A stretch of DNA of 31,742 bases from CANHCC01 sp040381555 (GCA_040381555.1 JBEIHC010000020.1:1-31742), one strand, 5' to 3'; shown: positions 15,439 through 24,209, counted from the stretch's first letter. Notes: generated by a model from the letters alone, not told the origin. Numbers and translations are program-made.

Positions 15439-16656
15439 ATGTATTATTTATCACGAGTTTTTCTGTTTGTTCTTGCAGTCAGCTCCCTGGTTTTCGGACA
15501 GAAATCCAAAGTGACTTCCGGATCGATGGCTTATAACAATGGCGAATTCGATCAAGCCATTCGTTATTTGGATGAAGCCCTGGCTAAGCCGGAATTGTTA
15601 GAGAATAAAGACAAAGCAAAAGCCCACTTCAAAAAAGGACAATCTCTTAAAGGAGCTTTAATGAAGCAGGATGCGAATGTGCTGGCTAAATATCCCAATG
15701 CAGCGTTTGATGCATTGCAAGCCTTTCGAGATGCTAAAACCTTTGACGACATTAAATTGTATGAAAAGGAATTAGAATCTGAAATGCTGATGATGGCGAA
15801 TATCATGTATCAGGCTGGGTTTGGACTATTCCAACAAGCAGCGAAAGTGGCACTATCCAATCCGGACGCCTACCCTGTTTTAATGGAACAATCAATCAAG
15901 TATCTCAAAACAGCCGATGAGCTTCAACCCAACAACATGGGAATTCTGGCAATTTTAGGTTCTGTTTATCATTTTAACAAAGAAGATAAAATGGCAATGC
16001 CTGTTTTAGAAAAAGCCATCTCTTTGTATGAAAGCAGAAAGGACAAATCGCTGAAAGACAAAAACATGGCATCCACCTATATGGATTTGGCAAGTGTGTA
16101 CACTTACGAAGTGAAAGACTTTAAAAAAGCTATGGAACTGTTGGAAAAAGGGAAAGCTGAATTTCCGGATGTGAAGGATTTTGAGATTTTAGAATTAAAC
16201 TTTTATATGTCAGGAGACAATATGGAGTTAGGGATTCAAAAATTCGAAAAGGCGATAGCAGAAAATCCAAAATCAGAAGACATCCATATTGCCTATGCTG
16301 CATTATTGGAGAAAAAAGGGGATTTGGACGCAGCTTCCCGTATTTATGAGAAGGTCTTAACTTTTAATCCAAACAGCTTTAATTGTAATTACAACCTTGC
16401 CGCTATGTATGTTAACAAGGCTGTTGAATTAAAAAAGCAGGAAGAAAGTACTGAAGATTATACAAAGGCCAGTGAGTATGGTAAAGAAGCAGAAGCTTTA
16501 TTTGGAAAAGCATTACCTTACATGGAGAAGGCTCATGAGATTGACTCCAAGGACATGCCCACCATCAGTGGTTTAATTCAGGTATATACACAATTGAATC
16601 AGTTAGATAAATCAAAGAAGTTTGTGGATCTGAGGAATCAGATGCAGGGGAAATAA
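15439..16656 (+). CDS. Secreted TPR-repeat protein
   Basis: 405 residues. The N-terminal signal peptide (about 1-20) is MYYLSRVFLFVLAVSSLVFG, with cleavage probably just before QKSK. The mature part consists almost entirely of helical tetratricopeptide-like repeats. Examples are GSMAYNNGEFDQAIRYLDEA near the start, then NMGILAILGSVYHFNKEDK, IAYAALLEKKGDLDAASRIY and FNCNYNLAAMYVNKAV. It is probably periplasmic or attached to the outer membrane and mediates protein contacts. No specific partner can be named. It starts 40 bases after gyrA with no terminator between, so it may be co-transcribed with gyrA. A strong hairpin terminator follows it. Confidence 0.85.
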   Translation: MYYLSRVFLFVLAVSSLVFGQKSKVTSGSMAYNNGEFDQAIRYLDEALAKPELLENKDKAKAHFKKGQSLKGALMKQDANVLAKYPNAAFDALQAFRDAKTFDDIKLYEKELESEMLMMANIMYQAGFGLFQQAAKVALSNPDAYPVLMEQSIKYLKTADELQPNNMGILAILGSVYHFNKEDKMAMPVLEKAISLYESRKDKSLKDKNMASTYMDLASVYTYEVKDFKKAMELLEKGKAEFPDVKDFEILELNFYMSGDNMELGIQKFEKAIAENPKSEDIHIAYAALLEKKGDLDAASRIYEKVLTFNPNSFNCNYNLAAMYVNKAVELKKQEESTEDYTKASEYGKEAEALFGKALPYMEKAHEIDSKDMPTISGLIQVYTQLNQLDKSKKFVDLRNQMQGK

Positions 16657-16683
16657 TTAGGGTAAAACAGTCAATTCTGTTAT

Positions 16684-16721
16684 AAAAAGGGAGTTTGTGA
16701 TTAAAAGCAAACTCCCTTTTT
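16684..16721 (+). terminator. Rho-independent terminator after the TPR gene
   Basis: A perfect 14-bp inverted repeat (AAAAAGGGAGTTTG / CAAACTCCCTTTTT) with a 10-base loop ends in a T run. It sits 27 bases after the TPR stop codon. It can end transcription in both directions and closes the gyrA-TPR unit. Confidence 0.88.
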
Positions 16722-16864
16722 AATTGAATAGTACAGAACATTGGGGTTGAGAAAATGGAATGGATAATTGATAGAAGATTTTTAGGTAGGAATCCAAAAA
16801 TAAGCAAGAGCGTTTTGTTGGGGATAGGAAGAAGTCGGGAGTAAGTTTGTAAAATTGAGTGGGG
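16722..16864. other. Intergenic stretch before the periodic array
   Basis: About 140 bases between the terminator and the hairpin array at 16865. I see no gene, RNA or repeat in it. It is purine-rich on the plus strand. Confidence 0.5.
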
Positions 16865-17298
16865 CAAGGGTACCTTGACACATTGAAAAGCCAACAGTAT
16901 TTTGGCAAGGGTATCTTGACCAATTTCAAATCCTCAACTTCAATCTGAGTCATTTCTGGCAAGGGTACCTTGACACTTTGAAAAGCCAGCAGTATTTTGG
17001 CAAGGGTACCTTGACCAATTCAAAATCCTCAACCCCAATATGATTCATTTCTGGCAAGGGTACCTTGACACTTTGAAAAGCCAGCAGTATTTTGGCAAGG
17101 GTACCTTGACCAATTTCAAATCCTCAACTTCAATCTGAGTCATTTCTGGCAAGGGTACCTTGACACTTTGAAAAGCCAACAATATTTTGGCAAGGGTACC
17201 TTGACCAATTCAAAATCCTCAACCCCAATATGATTCATTTCTGGCAAGGGTACCTTGACACTTTGAAAAGCCAGCAGTATTTTGGCAAGAGTACCCTG
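16865..17298. repeat. Ten-copy periodic mini-hairpin array, 95/190-bp period (array D)
   Basis: Ten copies of the 13-base hairpin CAAGGGTACCTTG (CAAGG-GTA-CCTTG) begin at 16865, 16906, 16960, 17001, 17055, 17096, 17150, 17191, 17245 and 17286. The steps alternate 41 and 54 bases without exception, giving a 95-bp tandem unit. The 54-base segments alternate between two sequence versions (one with CAACTTCAATC, the other with CAACCCCAATA), so the true unit is 190 bp. With neighbouring bases the hairpin widens to TGGCAAGGGTACCTTGACA, an 8+3+8 inverted repeat with one mismatch. The copies at 16906 and 17286 are imperfect. The array lies between the converging TPR and SixA genes. Because 95 is not a multiple of 3, it cannot encode a repetitive protein. 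Confidence 0.93.
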
Positions 17299-17371
17299 AC
17301 GAATTTCTAAATATCAGAAATAACACAATTCCAGATTACTGCATAACCTACCTACTCTATTCCCCCCTAAA

Positions 17372-17866
17372 TCAAAGTAACCTGGGAATTAAATAAAATG
17401 CCAATTCGGCTCTACAACTCTCAATTGTCTCCCAAGATTGAGCATAAAAATGAATAAGTGCCATAGTCCCTGTAGGAGTAATAGGCACCTGACCCATGCG
17501 CAGTAAATAGTTTATCATTTCACTAATAGTTGGATTGTGCCCAAAAATGGCAGCACTTTGAATATCGGAATCCAATTCTTTAATACAGTTTAATAATCCT
17601 TCAAAACCTTCCGAATAAATCCTATCATCAATTAATATTTCTTTTGAAAAATCAGTTTGCTTAAGGACCAATTGAGCTGTCGTTAATGCTCTCTTTGCAG
17701 GAGAAGAAATAGCTTGATCCGGTATAAATCCCAACTTAGCCAGAGCCTTACCCAATTTAGGAGCATCTTGAAGTCCTCTCTCATTGAGGGGTCTATCCCG
17801 ATCTGAAAGAAAAGCGCTCATTGATCGATCTGACTTAGCATGCCTCATTAGCAATAAGGATTTCAT
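17372..17866 (-). CDS. SixA-like phosphohistidine phosphatase
   Basis: 164 residues of the histidine phosphatase superfamily. The catalytic LMRHAKS motif places the phospho-accepting histidine at residue 9. The later FGHNPTISE carries the second conserved histidine of this family. DRPLNERG and SSPAKRALTTAQLV also match. The short length and RHAKS form are typical of SixA, which dephosphorylates phosphohistidine on signalling or phosphotransfer proteins. The substrate here is not known. Cytoplasmic, no signal peptide. It lies between array D and a bidirectional terminator and seems to be transcribed alone. Confidence 0.88.
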   Translation of the reverse strand: MKSLLLMRHAKSDRSMSAFLSDRDRPLNERGLQDAPKLGKALAKLGFIPDQAISSPAKRALTTAQLVLKQTDFSKEILIDDRIYSEGFEGLLNCIKELDSDIQSAAIFGHNPTISEMINYLLRMGQVPITPTGTMALIHFYAQSWETIESCRAELAFYLIPRLL

Positions 17867-17898
17867 AGAATCATTTCCATTTAAACAAAGGATTTAAT

Positions 17899-17928
17899 AA
17901 AAAAGGCGGCCATTTTGCCGCCTTTTTT
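17899..17928 (-). terminator. Rho-independent terminator of the beta-propeller gene
   Basis: Perfect inverted repeat of 12 bases (AAAAAAGGCGGC / GCCGCCTTTTTT) with a CATTTT loop. It sits 20 bases past the stop codon of the type IX-secreted protein and upstream of the SixA gene. The T run is present on both strands. Confidence 0.88.
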
Positions 17929-17947
17929 ATTATTTGAACTTCACGAA

Positions 17948-20731
17948 TTATTTTATGACAGATGTCTTAATTGTCTTAGACCAAGTTTTACCTTTCTCAT
18001 CAAAAGAGAATTTAACTAAATAAACTCCTGAGTTTAAAGAGTTGACATCCAATTCCTGTACAATATGTCCACTGAATTCAGATCCAGCTTCAACAACTTT
18101 AACTAAGTTACCAGTTATGCTGTACACTTCAATTTTAACCTTGGCACTAGAAGGAATTGTATACTCCATTGTTCCTTTTCCAGAAAGAGGATTCGGATAC
18201 AACTTAACCTGATAAGGATTCAACTCTACCCCTTTATCTGCAGATACTAACCCAGTGCTTCTGAATGCACCCATTCCATAAGTTGCAATATAAAGGGTGG
18301 CATCATGTCCAAAATAAGAATCAAACCTTTTAGATTTGATATCATACACTGGCACTCTGGCCAAATCTCCAGAATTAGTCTCTACCCAATTAGGACTCGT
18401 AGAGGTGTGAACATTATCAGTAGTAGAGAAAATACCCCATTCTGTTCCTAAAATAAACCCAGCACCTGGAGAGTTTGGATTATATGCACAAGAATAAACT
18501 GGAATTGCTGGAAGATTTCCTTGAATATCAAAGAATGTAGGATTGGTACTCAAGGCATCATTCGAACGAAAAACTCTAGTTTCGCCAGTAGCGTATCCTC
18601 CAAAAGTAACAACAATGTTATTAGGATTAGTAGGATCGACCGCAATTGAAGTCATCCAACGAGTAGGGAAACTTGTTGAGGTAATTTCAGCAAACATGGT
18701 AGAAGTATCCATCAACATTGGCTCATGAGGGCGAAGAATTCTGAATAACTTACCATTAGTGGTTCCAACAAACAAAGTATGATTCACATCATTAGATACA
18801 CCCATAGCGGAAATACCATTCAAAGGATTTTTCTCTGGGTCAGATCCAATTTCAGTTCCTGCACCTCCTTGGGTTAATAGTGGAGGAGAAATCCTTGTCC
18901 AACTTGGCATATCATTACTTGTATTAGAAGGAGTAGCAAATGGATTGCGAATTGTCCAGATATAGCGGTTAGTGGCCATATAGACGAAGCTGGAATTCTT
19001 TTGTCCGCCTGTTGGCTCCCCATACTCCAACACTTCATCCAAAGCAAAAGTAGTTATGTAAGCGGCATAATCATTCGGTCTTCCCAAAGCATTACTTTGG
19101 GCGGTACTACCTGGAGGAATTTGAAACGGACGATCTATTACAGTATCTCCAGCAGCTGGACCAAAAGGATTCGGAACATCGGGAAGAGCATAAAACAATT
19201 CATAACTAGCCCCTTTGGTAGTAGATCGATTTAACAATCCTTGAGGATAGGAACCTAAGAAGTCATCGAATCGACGATTAGCATAATCACTCTTAGCAGG
19301 CACGATAGAAGCCGCTACTTTCCCCCCCACGCCAGAGCCTCCAACAGTAAAACTTTGAGCATCACCAGTTAGGGGAAGATTACGATGGATCACACCATGA
19401 GTATGAGAACCTGCCACAATAGAACCATCTGGTGACGCTCCAACTCCATAAAGTATAGCAGCCTTATAGCCTTTGGTTTTTGCTATGGTTGTTCTTCCGC
19501 CGTTCAAAGAACGGATAATTTCTTTGTCTGTGCCAATAAATAGGGTATTCAAGTTAGTTGGGTGAAAAACCATACAATGAACATTGGCTGGAACATAATT
19601 AAAATTAAAAGGACTTGCTGTAGGAACGCCTGATAAAAGCCACGAACCATTTTGATACACCCAAAATTGTTGACCACCTAAATATACTACATCTGGATCT
19701 GCAGGATTAACTGCTAACATAAACGCGTAAGTACCTTGGCCTCTGACTTTATTGCTGGCTATAGAATGGGGTGCAAACCAACCCATATTTGCTTCATCCT
19801 GATAAGTTTCAGCCGGAGCAATCCGAGTCCAGGAATTCCCTTTATCTGCGGATCTAAATACACCTGTTATACGAGCTCCTTTTACATTATTGCTTAGAGG
19901 AAAGGTACCCGAAACATAAACAATATTAGGATTGGTAGGAGAAGGAGCAATAACAATTCTTGTCCCGCCAAGAGTTTCAGTGGAACTGCCAGTAATGGTT
20001 GCATCCGAAATTGCACTAAATGAATTTCCACCATCAACAGAAACGAGCAATTTGGTAGCCGTAGCTGCAAAAACGGTCGTCCCATCAGCCATCCAAGCCA
20101 CATCTACAAAAGTAGCACTGGCTAAATCTGGGTCTCCTGTTGGTTGAGCAACATTGGAGAAATCATCATCGGAATAATATAACCCACGCAAGGTGGCAGC
20201 AAATACCCTAGGTCCTGCGGGATTAGCAGCCACTTTTTGAACAGAGGTCCAAGGATCATTAAACATTGGATTCCCGGCATGTGGCCAAGTTGCATTGGAA
20301 TTTGAAAAGGTCACTCCCCCATCCTGAGAAACATATATCCCTTTACCCATAGCTCCGGTGTAACCAAAATATCCAGTTTTTACAGTATGCGTGGTTTGAG
20401 GATTGGTTTGGCGGGTATAAAATACCAGTTCCCCAGTTCCTACATAAATTTTACTTCCACTTACTGCAATACTGGAAACTATCTGATTGTCATTGAAGCC
20501 AGTCATTCTGGTCCAAGACTCACCTGAGTTGACAGATTGCCACATCCCGCCACCAGTTGCTCCGGCAAAAACAACACTGCCATCAGCTGAAAAGGCCATT
20601 GAACGCGTTCTACCCCCAAGATTGTCAGGACCTTGAGATTCCCAAGTGAGGTTTAATTGCGCTTGGGCATTTCCGAGTATTAACCCTAAAAGGATTAAAC
20701 ATACTGCGCTTAACTTGTATAAGTTGTTCAT
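17948..20731 (-). CDS. Secreted beta-propeller (sortilin/BNR-like) protein with type IX sorting domain
   Basis: 927 residues. The signal peptide is about 1-24 (MNNLYKLSAVCLILLGLILG, ending NAQAQ). Several beta-propeller blades of the sortilin/BNR (Asp-box) type follow. Recurrent motifs include SADGSVVFAGATGGGMWQS, SVNSGESWTR, SQDGGVTFS, SADKGNSWTRIAP and SLNGGRT. The C-terminal sorting domain (about 835-927) contains KLYPNPLSG, SITGNLVKVV and LNSGVYLVKF, then a short Thr/Lys tail, matching the Por/type IX secretion family. The protein is therefore exported through the outer membrane and probably anchored on the cell surface. Blades of this kind occur in glycosidases and adhesins. No catalytic residues are evident, so the function is open. 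It is a single gene with its own terminator. Confidence 0.9.
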   Translation of the reverse strand: MNNLYKLSAVCLILLGLILGNAQAQLNLTWESQGPDNLGGRTRSMAFSADGSVVFAGATGGGMWQSVNSGESWTRMTGFNDNQIVSSIAVSGSKIYVGTGELVFYTRQTNPQTTHTVKTGYFGYTGAMGKGIYVSQDGGVTFSNSNATWPHAGNPMFNDPWTSVQKVAANPAGPRVFAATLRGLYYSDDDFSNVAQPTGDPDLASATFVDVAWMADGTTVFAATATKLLVSVDGGNSFSAISDATITGSSTETLGGTRIVIAPSPTNPNIVYVSGTFPLSNNVKGARITGVFRSADKGNSWTRIAPAETYQDEANMGWFAPHSIASNKVRGQGTYAFMLAVNPADPDVVYLGGQQFWVYQNGSWLLSGVPTASPFNFNYVPANVHCMVFHPTNLNTLFIGTDKEIIRSLNGGRTTIAKTKGYKAAILYGVGASPDGSIVAGSHTHGVIHRNLPLTGDAQSFTVGGSGVGGKVAASIVPAKSDYANRRFDDFLGSYPQGLLNRSTTKGASYELFYALPDVPNPFGPAAGDTVIDRPFQIPPGSTAQSNALGRPNDYAAYITTFALDEVLEYGEPTGGQKNSSFVYMATNRYIWTIRNPFATPSNTSNDMPSWTRISPPLLTQGGAGTEIGSDPEKNPLNGISAMGVSNDVNHTLFVGTTNGKLFRILRPHEPMLMDTSTMFAEITSTSFPTRWMTSIAVDPTNPNNIVVTFGGYATGETRVFRSNDALSTNPTFFDIQGNLPAIPVYSCAYNPNSPGAGFILGTEWGIFSTTDNVHTSTSPNWVETNSGDLARVPVYDIKSKRFDSYFGHDATLYIATYGMGAFRSTGLVSADKGVELNPYQVKLYPNPLSGKGTMEYTIPSSAKVKIEVYSITGNLVKVVEAGSEFSGHIVQELDVNSLNSGVYLVKFSFDEKGKTWSKTIKTSVIK

Positions 20732-20760
20732 AGTGAAAACAGATATTCTAGTTTATACAA

Positions 20761-20792
20761 CAAATTAAAAGATTTTACCACAATTTAACAAA
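20761..20792 (-). promoter_or_regulatory. Candidate promoter of the type IX-secreted protein
   Basis: On the minus strand, a TTTG (20789-20792) in the -33 position is followed after 20 bases by TTAATTTG (20761-20768), which matches TAnnTTTG at 7 of 8 positions. The spacing fits Bacteroidota promoters. About 29 bases separate the box from the start codon. Confidence 0.5.
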
Positions 20793-20930
20793 GGCTTCTT
20801 GAAGGAAAAAAAATCAAATTTTTGGTTTCTTTACTTCAAACCTCATCTTTTGCCAATAAATCCAATCTAAGTACATTCTAATCAATTGATTGTAAGAAGG
20901 GTACCAGAAGGGCGCCTAATGGAGCCTAAA

Positions 20931-21812
20931 TTACCCCAAATGTCTTTCTGAGTGATAAGAAGAACGAACCAATGGCCCTGATTCAACATATTGAATTCCT
21001 GCCAGCAATCCCCTTTCCTTATAATGCTCAAAAACATCAGGATGAATAAACTCAATTACAGGTAAATGCATGTGAGTGGGCTGCAAATATTGCCCCAAAG
21101 TCATTACATCACAACCATGGGCTGCCAGGTCATCCATAATTTCATAAACTTCATCTGGAGTTTCCCCTAAACCGACCATAATTCCGGACTTTGTCCGAAT
21201 TCCGGCATCTTTAGTTCTCTTTATTTGCTCCAAACTCCGTTCATATCTCGCCTGAGGTCGCACTCTTCTATACAGTCTTTTAACAGTTTCCATGTTATGG
21301 GATATCACCTCAGGCTTTTCAGCAGTCACCAGATGTAACGCATCCCATTTAGCTTTGAAGTCGGGAATCAAGGTTTCCATGGTTACTTCAGGCGTCAAAG
21401 TTTTTACGGCACGAACGGTTGCTGCCCAAATAGAAGCCCCCCCATCTGATAATTCATCTCGATTGACGGATGTAATTACTGCGTGCTTAACCCCCATCAA
21501 TTGGATAGCCCGAGCAACTCGTTCCGGTTCTTCAGTATCAAGTTCGGTGGGCCTTCCAGTAGCTACTGCACAAAATGCACAGGCACGGGTACAAACATTG
21601 CCCAATATCATAAAAGTAGCCGTTCCTTCGCCCCAGCATTCTCCCATATTGGGACAACGCGCACTTTCACATACAGTGTGTAAGGAATGATTGTCAATGA
21701 TATTCCGAACGCTTCGAAAACTTTCCCCATAGGGAAGTTTTACCCTAAGCCAATCAGGCCGCCTTCCTTGTCCGGCAGGAATATTTTTTTGAATAACGGG
21801 TAGCTCTATCAT
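20931..21812 (-). CDS. lipA: Lipoyl synthase
   Basis: Radical-SAM enzyme that inserts two sulfurs into protein-bound octanoyl groups to make lipoate. It contains the auxiliary cluster motif CESARCPNMGEC (CX4CX5C), the radical-SAM motif CTRACAFC (CX3CX2C), and the C-terminal RSSYHSE that supplies the serine ligand of the auxiliary cluster. Length from ATG at 21812 (MIELPVIQ) is 293 residues, normal for the family. The TTG four codons upstream belongs to the promoter box TACCTTTG and was rejected. Cytoplasmic. It is the last gene of a four-gene minus-strand run (nrnA-like, FKBP, outer-membrane protein, lipA) but can also be transcribed from its own promoter. Confidence 0.96.
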   Translation of the reverse strand: MIELPVIQKNIPAGQGRRPDWLRVKLPYGESFRSVRNIIDNHSLHTVCESARCPNMGECWGEGTATFMILGNVCTRACAFCAVATGRPTELDTEEPERVARAIQLMGVKHAVITSVNRDELSDGGASIWAATVRAVKTLTPEVTMETLIPDFKAKWDALHLVTAEKPEVISHNMETVKRLYRRVRPQARYERSLEQIKRTKDAGIRTKSGIMVGLGETPDEVYEIMDDLAAHGCDVMTLGQYLQPTHMHLPVIEFIHPDVFEHYKERGLLAGIQYVESGPLVRSSYHSERHLG

Positions 21813-21821
21813 AGAATAATA

Positions 21822-21829
21822 CAAAGGTA
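21822..21829 (-). promoter_or_regulatory. Bacteroidota -7 box TACCTTTG, lipA promoter
   Basis: Exact TAnnTTTG match on the minus strand, 9 bases before the lipA ATG and just past the preceding gene's stop. Transcription would start very close to the ATG, so the lipA leader from this promoter would be very short. No obvious -33 TTG. Confidence 0.5.
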
Positions 21830-21841
21830 AACACTTAAGCT

Positions 21842-22582
21842 TTACCAGGCGTTCCCGATTAAAATTCCTATCCCACCGGAAATGAATACTTGTCGGGCCT
21901 GATCCCGAATTAGCTCAATTTTTCCTGGAAAAAAATCTGCGCGTAAACTCAAAGTAGCTGCGCGAATAAAATCGTGTTTCTCTCCTAAATCTAGCTGAAG
22001 CCCTGCAATTCCAGTAAGCCCAATTTGATATTTTGCACTTCTCGCACCCGATACAAAACCAACCTCGCCTATAATCTGCTCATAGCTTAACTGTTCATAA
22101 AAGGTTGAAACTTCCCGGTAGCCTAGGTCTGGATTTCCCTGAAACGGGACAAACTTGTAAACAGAATAGGGCGCGACGACCCCCAATGTTGGCCCCAATG
22201 TTAAGCTTGCAGCAAGCCGAACCTTACTAAATCTAGTTTTTGGAATTAGGGAGACAGAGCGACCATAGCCTAAATGTAGGGGTATGAGATAATTCACTTT
22301 ATTCATCACAAATCGTGTCCCCTCTTGAGCTTGAAACAGAGATTCACGGCGAATCTCACCCGTTTCCTTCAGGTGGCTCAAATGGAGCACAAATTGATGC
22401 CTGCCATTTACTCTTACTCGTTCAAATTGCAAACCTACCTCCCAACCACGATTTAGAATTTTCCCTCCAAAGGAAAAATGATTTCTAAGAGTATCTACTT
22501 CTTCTTTTATTTCAGAACCCTGAGCTTTCAGCCCGAATCCGGTCAACAGGAAAAGAATCCCGAGGAAGAAGTGGCGAAGCAT
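21842..22582 (-). CDS. Putative outer-membrane beta-barrel protein
   Basis: 246 residues. The signal peptide is MLRHFFLGILFLLTGFGLKAQ, with probable cleavage after Ala20. The mature part alternates polar and hydrophobic residues in short strands (GWEVGLQFERVRV, QFVLHLSHL, YLIPLHLGYG, RLAASLTLGPTLGVV, YQIGLTGIAGLQLDLG) and ends in GIGILIGNAW with a terminal aromatic residue. Both are typical of beta-barrels inserted by BAM. I do not recognise a specific family. It starts 5 bases after the FKBP lipoprotein gene, which could provide folding help for barrels, and precedes lipA by 29 bases. Confidence 0.7.
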   Translation of the reverse strand: MLRHFFLGILFLLTGFGLKAQGSEIKEEVDTLRNHFSFGGKILNRGWEVGLQFERVRVNGRHQFVLHLSHLKETGEIRRESLFQAQEGTRFVMNKVNYLIPLHLGYGRSVSLIPKTRFSKVRLAASLTLGPTLGVVAPYSVYKFVPFQGNPDLGYREVSTFYEQLSYEQIIGEVGFVSGARSAKYQIGLTGIAGLQLDLGEKHDFIRAATLSLRADFFPGKIELIRDQARQVFISGGIGILIGNAW

Positions 22583-22587
22583 GGCTA

Positions 22588-23106
22588 TTATCCGTTACTT
22601 CCTAGAATTTCAATATTAAAAATAAGGGTAGAATTTGCTGGGATTTTACCTTGTGAAGCCTCTCCATACCCTAAATTCGGGGGGATAATCAGAACTACTT
22701 TGGCTCCGACCTTGCAAAGAGGTAAGCCTTCCTGCCATCCCCGAATCACCTGTTGCAGGGATAATTCAACAGGCTGATTTCTTTCAAAAGAAGAATCGAA
22801 GATAGTGCCATCTGTCAACATGCCATGATAATGAACCAAAACACTTCCACCTGCTTTCACAGGATTGCCTTGACCTTCCTCTAGCATATAGTATTTCAAT
22901 CCAGAAGGCAAAGTAACTACTTTAGCAGTATCTATTGGATAGGGTAAATTACTATTGGCGGCAGAAGCATTCGTATTATCGGAATTTTCCTGAGCTAATC
23001 CCGTTGCAGAATCTTCTGAAGTTTCTTTTTCTCCACAAGCAGAGAATGAAAGACTTAGACCGCAAAGCATTATCAACAAGAGAAATAAGTTGCTTGATTT
23101 TTTCAT
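22588..23106 (-). CDS. FKBP-type peptidyl-prolyl isomerase lipoprotein
   Basis: 172 residues. The lipoprotein signal peptide ends in SFSAC with lipidated C24. An acidic, Ser/Asn-rich linker follows to about residue 55, then an FKBP domain (about 70-172). Domain landmarks are VHYHGMLTDGTIFDSS, VIRGWQEGL, VVLIIPPNLGYGE and the final STLIFNIEIL. These carry the aromatic and Asp residues of the proline-binding pocket. It probably assists folding of periplasmic or outer-membrane proteins from a membrane-anchored position. The ATG comes directly after the stop codon of the upstream DHH gene, with no intervening base, so the two are translated together. Confidence 0.92.
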   Translation of the reverse strand: MKKSSNLFLLLIMLCGLSLSFSACGEKETSEDSATGLAQENSDNTNASAANSNLPYPIDTAKVVTLPSGLKYYMLEEGQGNPVKAGGSVLVHYHGMLTDGTIFDSSFERNQPVELSLQQVIRGWQEGLPLCKVGAKVVLIIPPNLGYGEASQGKIPANSTLIFNIEILGSNG

Positions 23107-24117
23107 TTAATATTGAAGTTGAGATTTGAAATCTTCTAACAAATTTAAGAATTTTTTCTCAGTATTCTCTAGGGTATCTTCACTCATGCCCCCAGATGCA
23201 TTGTGATGCCCCCCCCCTTTAAAATGGGAAGCAAAAATATTAGCAGGAAAGGAACCAATACTCCGAAAACTCATTTTCCGGACGGACCCTCTGTCCACCA
23301 TCAAAACACCAAAATTTACACCCAAGATGCTAAGGGTATAATTAACCAAACCTTCAGTATCTCCAGTTTGAATACCAAATCGATTCAACTCTTCTTCTGT
23401 AATGCACATATAAGCGGTATGAAATTCAGGTAATACCCTAAGCTTTTCGTAAAGGCAATACCCCAGAAATCGAGTTCGGGTTTCGGAGAAATTATCAAAT
23501 AATTTATTGTGAATCAATTCAGCTTTTGCGCCTTTATCTATCAAATGGGCAATTACCCTATGTACTTCTGGGGAGGTATTGGAAAATTTAAAGGAGCCTG
23601 TATCCGTCATAATTCCCACATACAAACACTCAGCAACTTTTGAATTAATGCTACTGGCATCGTCACAACCCTGAATAAATCGAAATATCAATTCACAGGT
23701 TGAAGAAGCATGATTGTCCCAAATTCTATAATCATCAAAAACTTCAGGATTCAAATGGTGATCTACCATTACGACACATCTTCCTGCGCGGTTTTTGCCA
23801 ATCCATTCCCCAATTTCATTTCCTCGAGAAAGAGTACTGTAATCTAGGCAAAATATCGTATCGCTTTTCTCCAGTAGTTCAATGGAATACTCTGGTTTTT
23901 CCGTGTATACCACAACCTCTTCGTTTCCGGGCATCCAATGAAGAAAATGACCATAATCTGTTGGGGTAATTACGATAGGATTATGACCTAACATTTGTAA
24001 GTAGTGGTATAAACCGAGGCTAGATCCCATTGCATCCCCATCCGGTTTGTGATGGGTAGTGATGATGATATTCTGCGCTTTTTCTAAATGCCTTTTAATC
24101 TCAGGTGTTTGATTCAT
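23107..24117 (-). CDS. nrnA: DHH-family phosphoesterase (NrnA-like oligoribonuclease/pAp phosphatase)
   Basis: 336 residues. The DHH domain has ITTHHKPDGDAMGSS (metal ligands), FCLDYSTLSR and the family-defining VMVDHHLNP. The C-terminal DHHA1 domain has the glycine/histidine motif GGGHHNASGG. This two-domain form is typical of NrnA, which degrades short RNA fragments and removes the 3'-phosphate of pAp. Cytoplasmic. It heads the operon that continues with the FKBP lipoprotein. Its start faces the ndk gene with a shared upstream region. The gene symbol is inferred from architecture and not proven. Confidence 0.88.
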   Translation of the reverse strand: MNQTPEIKRHLEKAQNIIITTHHKPDGDAMGSSLGLYHYLQMLGHNPIVITPTDYGHFLHWMPGNEEVVVYTEKPEYSIELLEKSDTIFCLDYSTLSRGNEIGEWIGKNRAGRCVVMVDHHLNPEVFDDYRIWDNHASSTCELIFRFIQGCDDASSINSKVAECLYVGIMTDTGSFKFSNTSPEVHRVIAHLIDKGAKAELIHNKLFDNFSETRTRFLGYCLYEKLRVLPEFHTAYMCITEEELNRFGIQTGDTEGLVNYTLSILGVNFGVLMVDRGSVRKMSFRSIGSFPANIFASHFKGGGHHNASGGMSEDTLENTEKKFLNLLEDFKSQLQY

Positions 24118-24184
24118 ACAATAAAAATAAGGCCATTAGGCCGATGAGCCTGCAAATTGTTAGGATTTTTGGATACTTAGGTTG

Positions 24185-24192
24185 TAATTTTG
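24185..24192 (+). promoter_or_regulatory. Bacteroidota -7 box TAATTTTG, ndk promoter
   Basis: Exact TAnnTTTG match 17 bases before the ndk ATG at 24210. A TTG in the -33 position at the right spacing is not clear. Confidence 0.6.
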
Positions 24193-24209
24193 CAAAAAAT
24201 TTGAGAATC

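Noticed and set aside
16565..16962. Two minus-strand open frames after the TPR gene
   Set aside because: They run through the terminator and the beginning of the hairpin array, overlap each other and look like no protein.
16865..17298. CRISPR-like array (regular repeats with spacers)
   Set aside because: The intervening sequences are themselves repeated in two alternating versions, the repeated hairpin core is only 13 bases, and there is no cas gene nearby.
20881..20930. Terminator for lipA
   Set aside because: No stem longer than about 4 bp followed by a T run was found in the gap after lipA.
24105..24209. 35-codon N-terminal extension of Ndk
   Set aside because: It covers the promoter box at 24185, and Ndk proteins begin at MGKITLTILKPD-like sequence.
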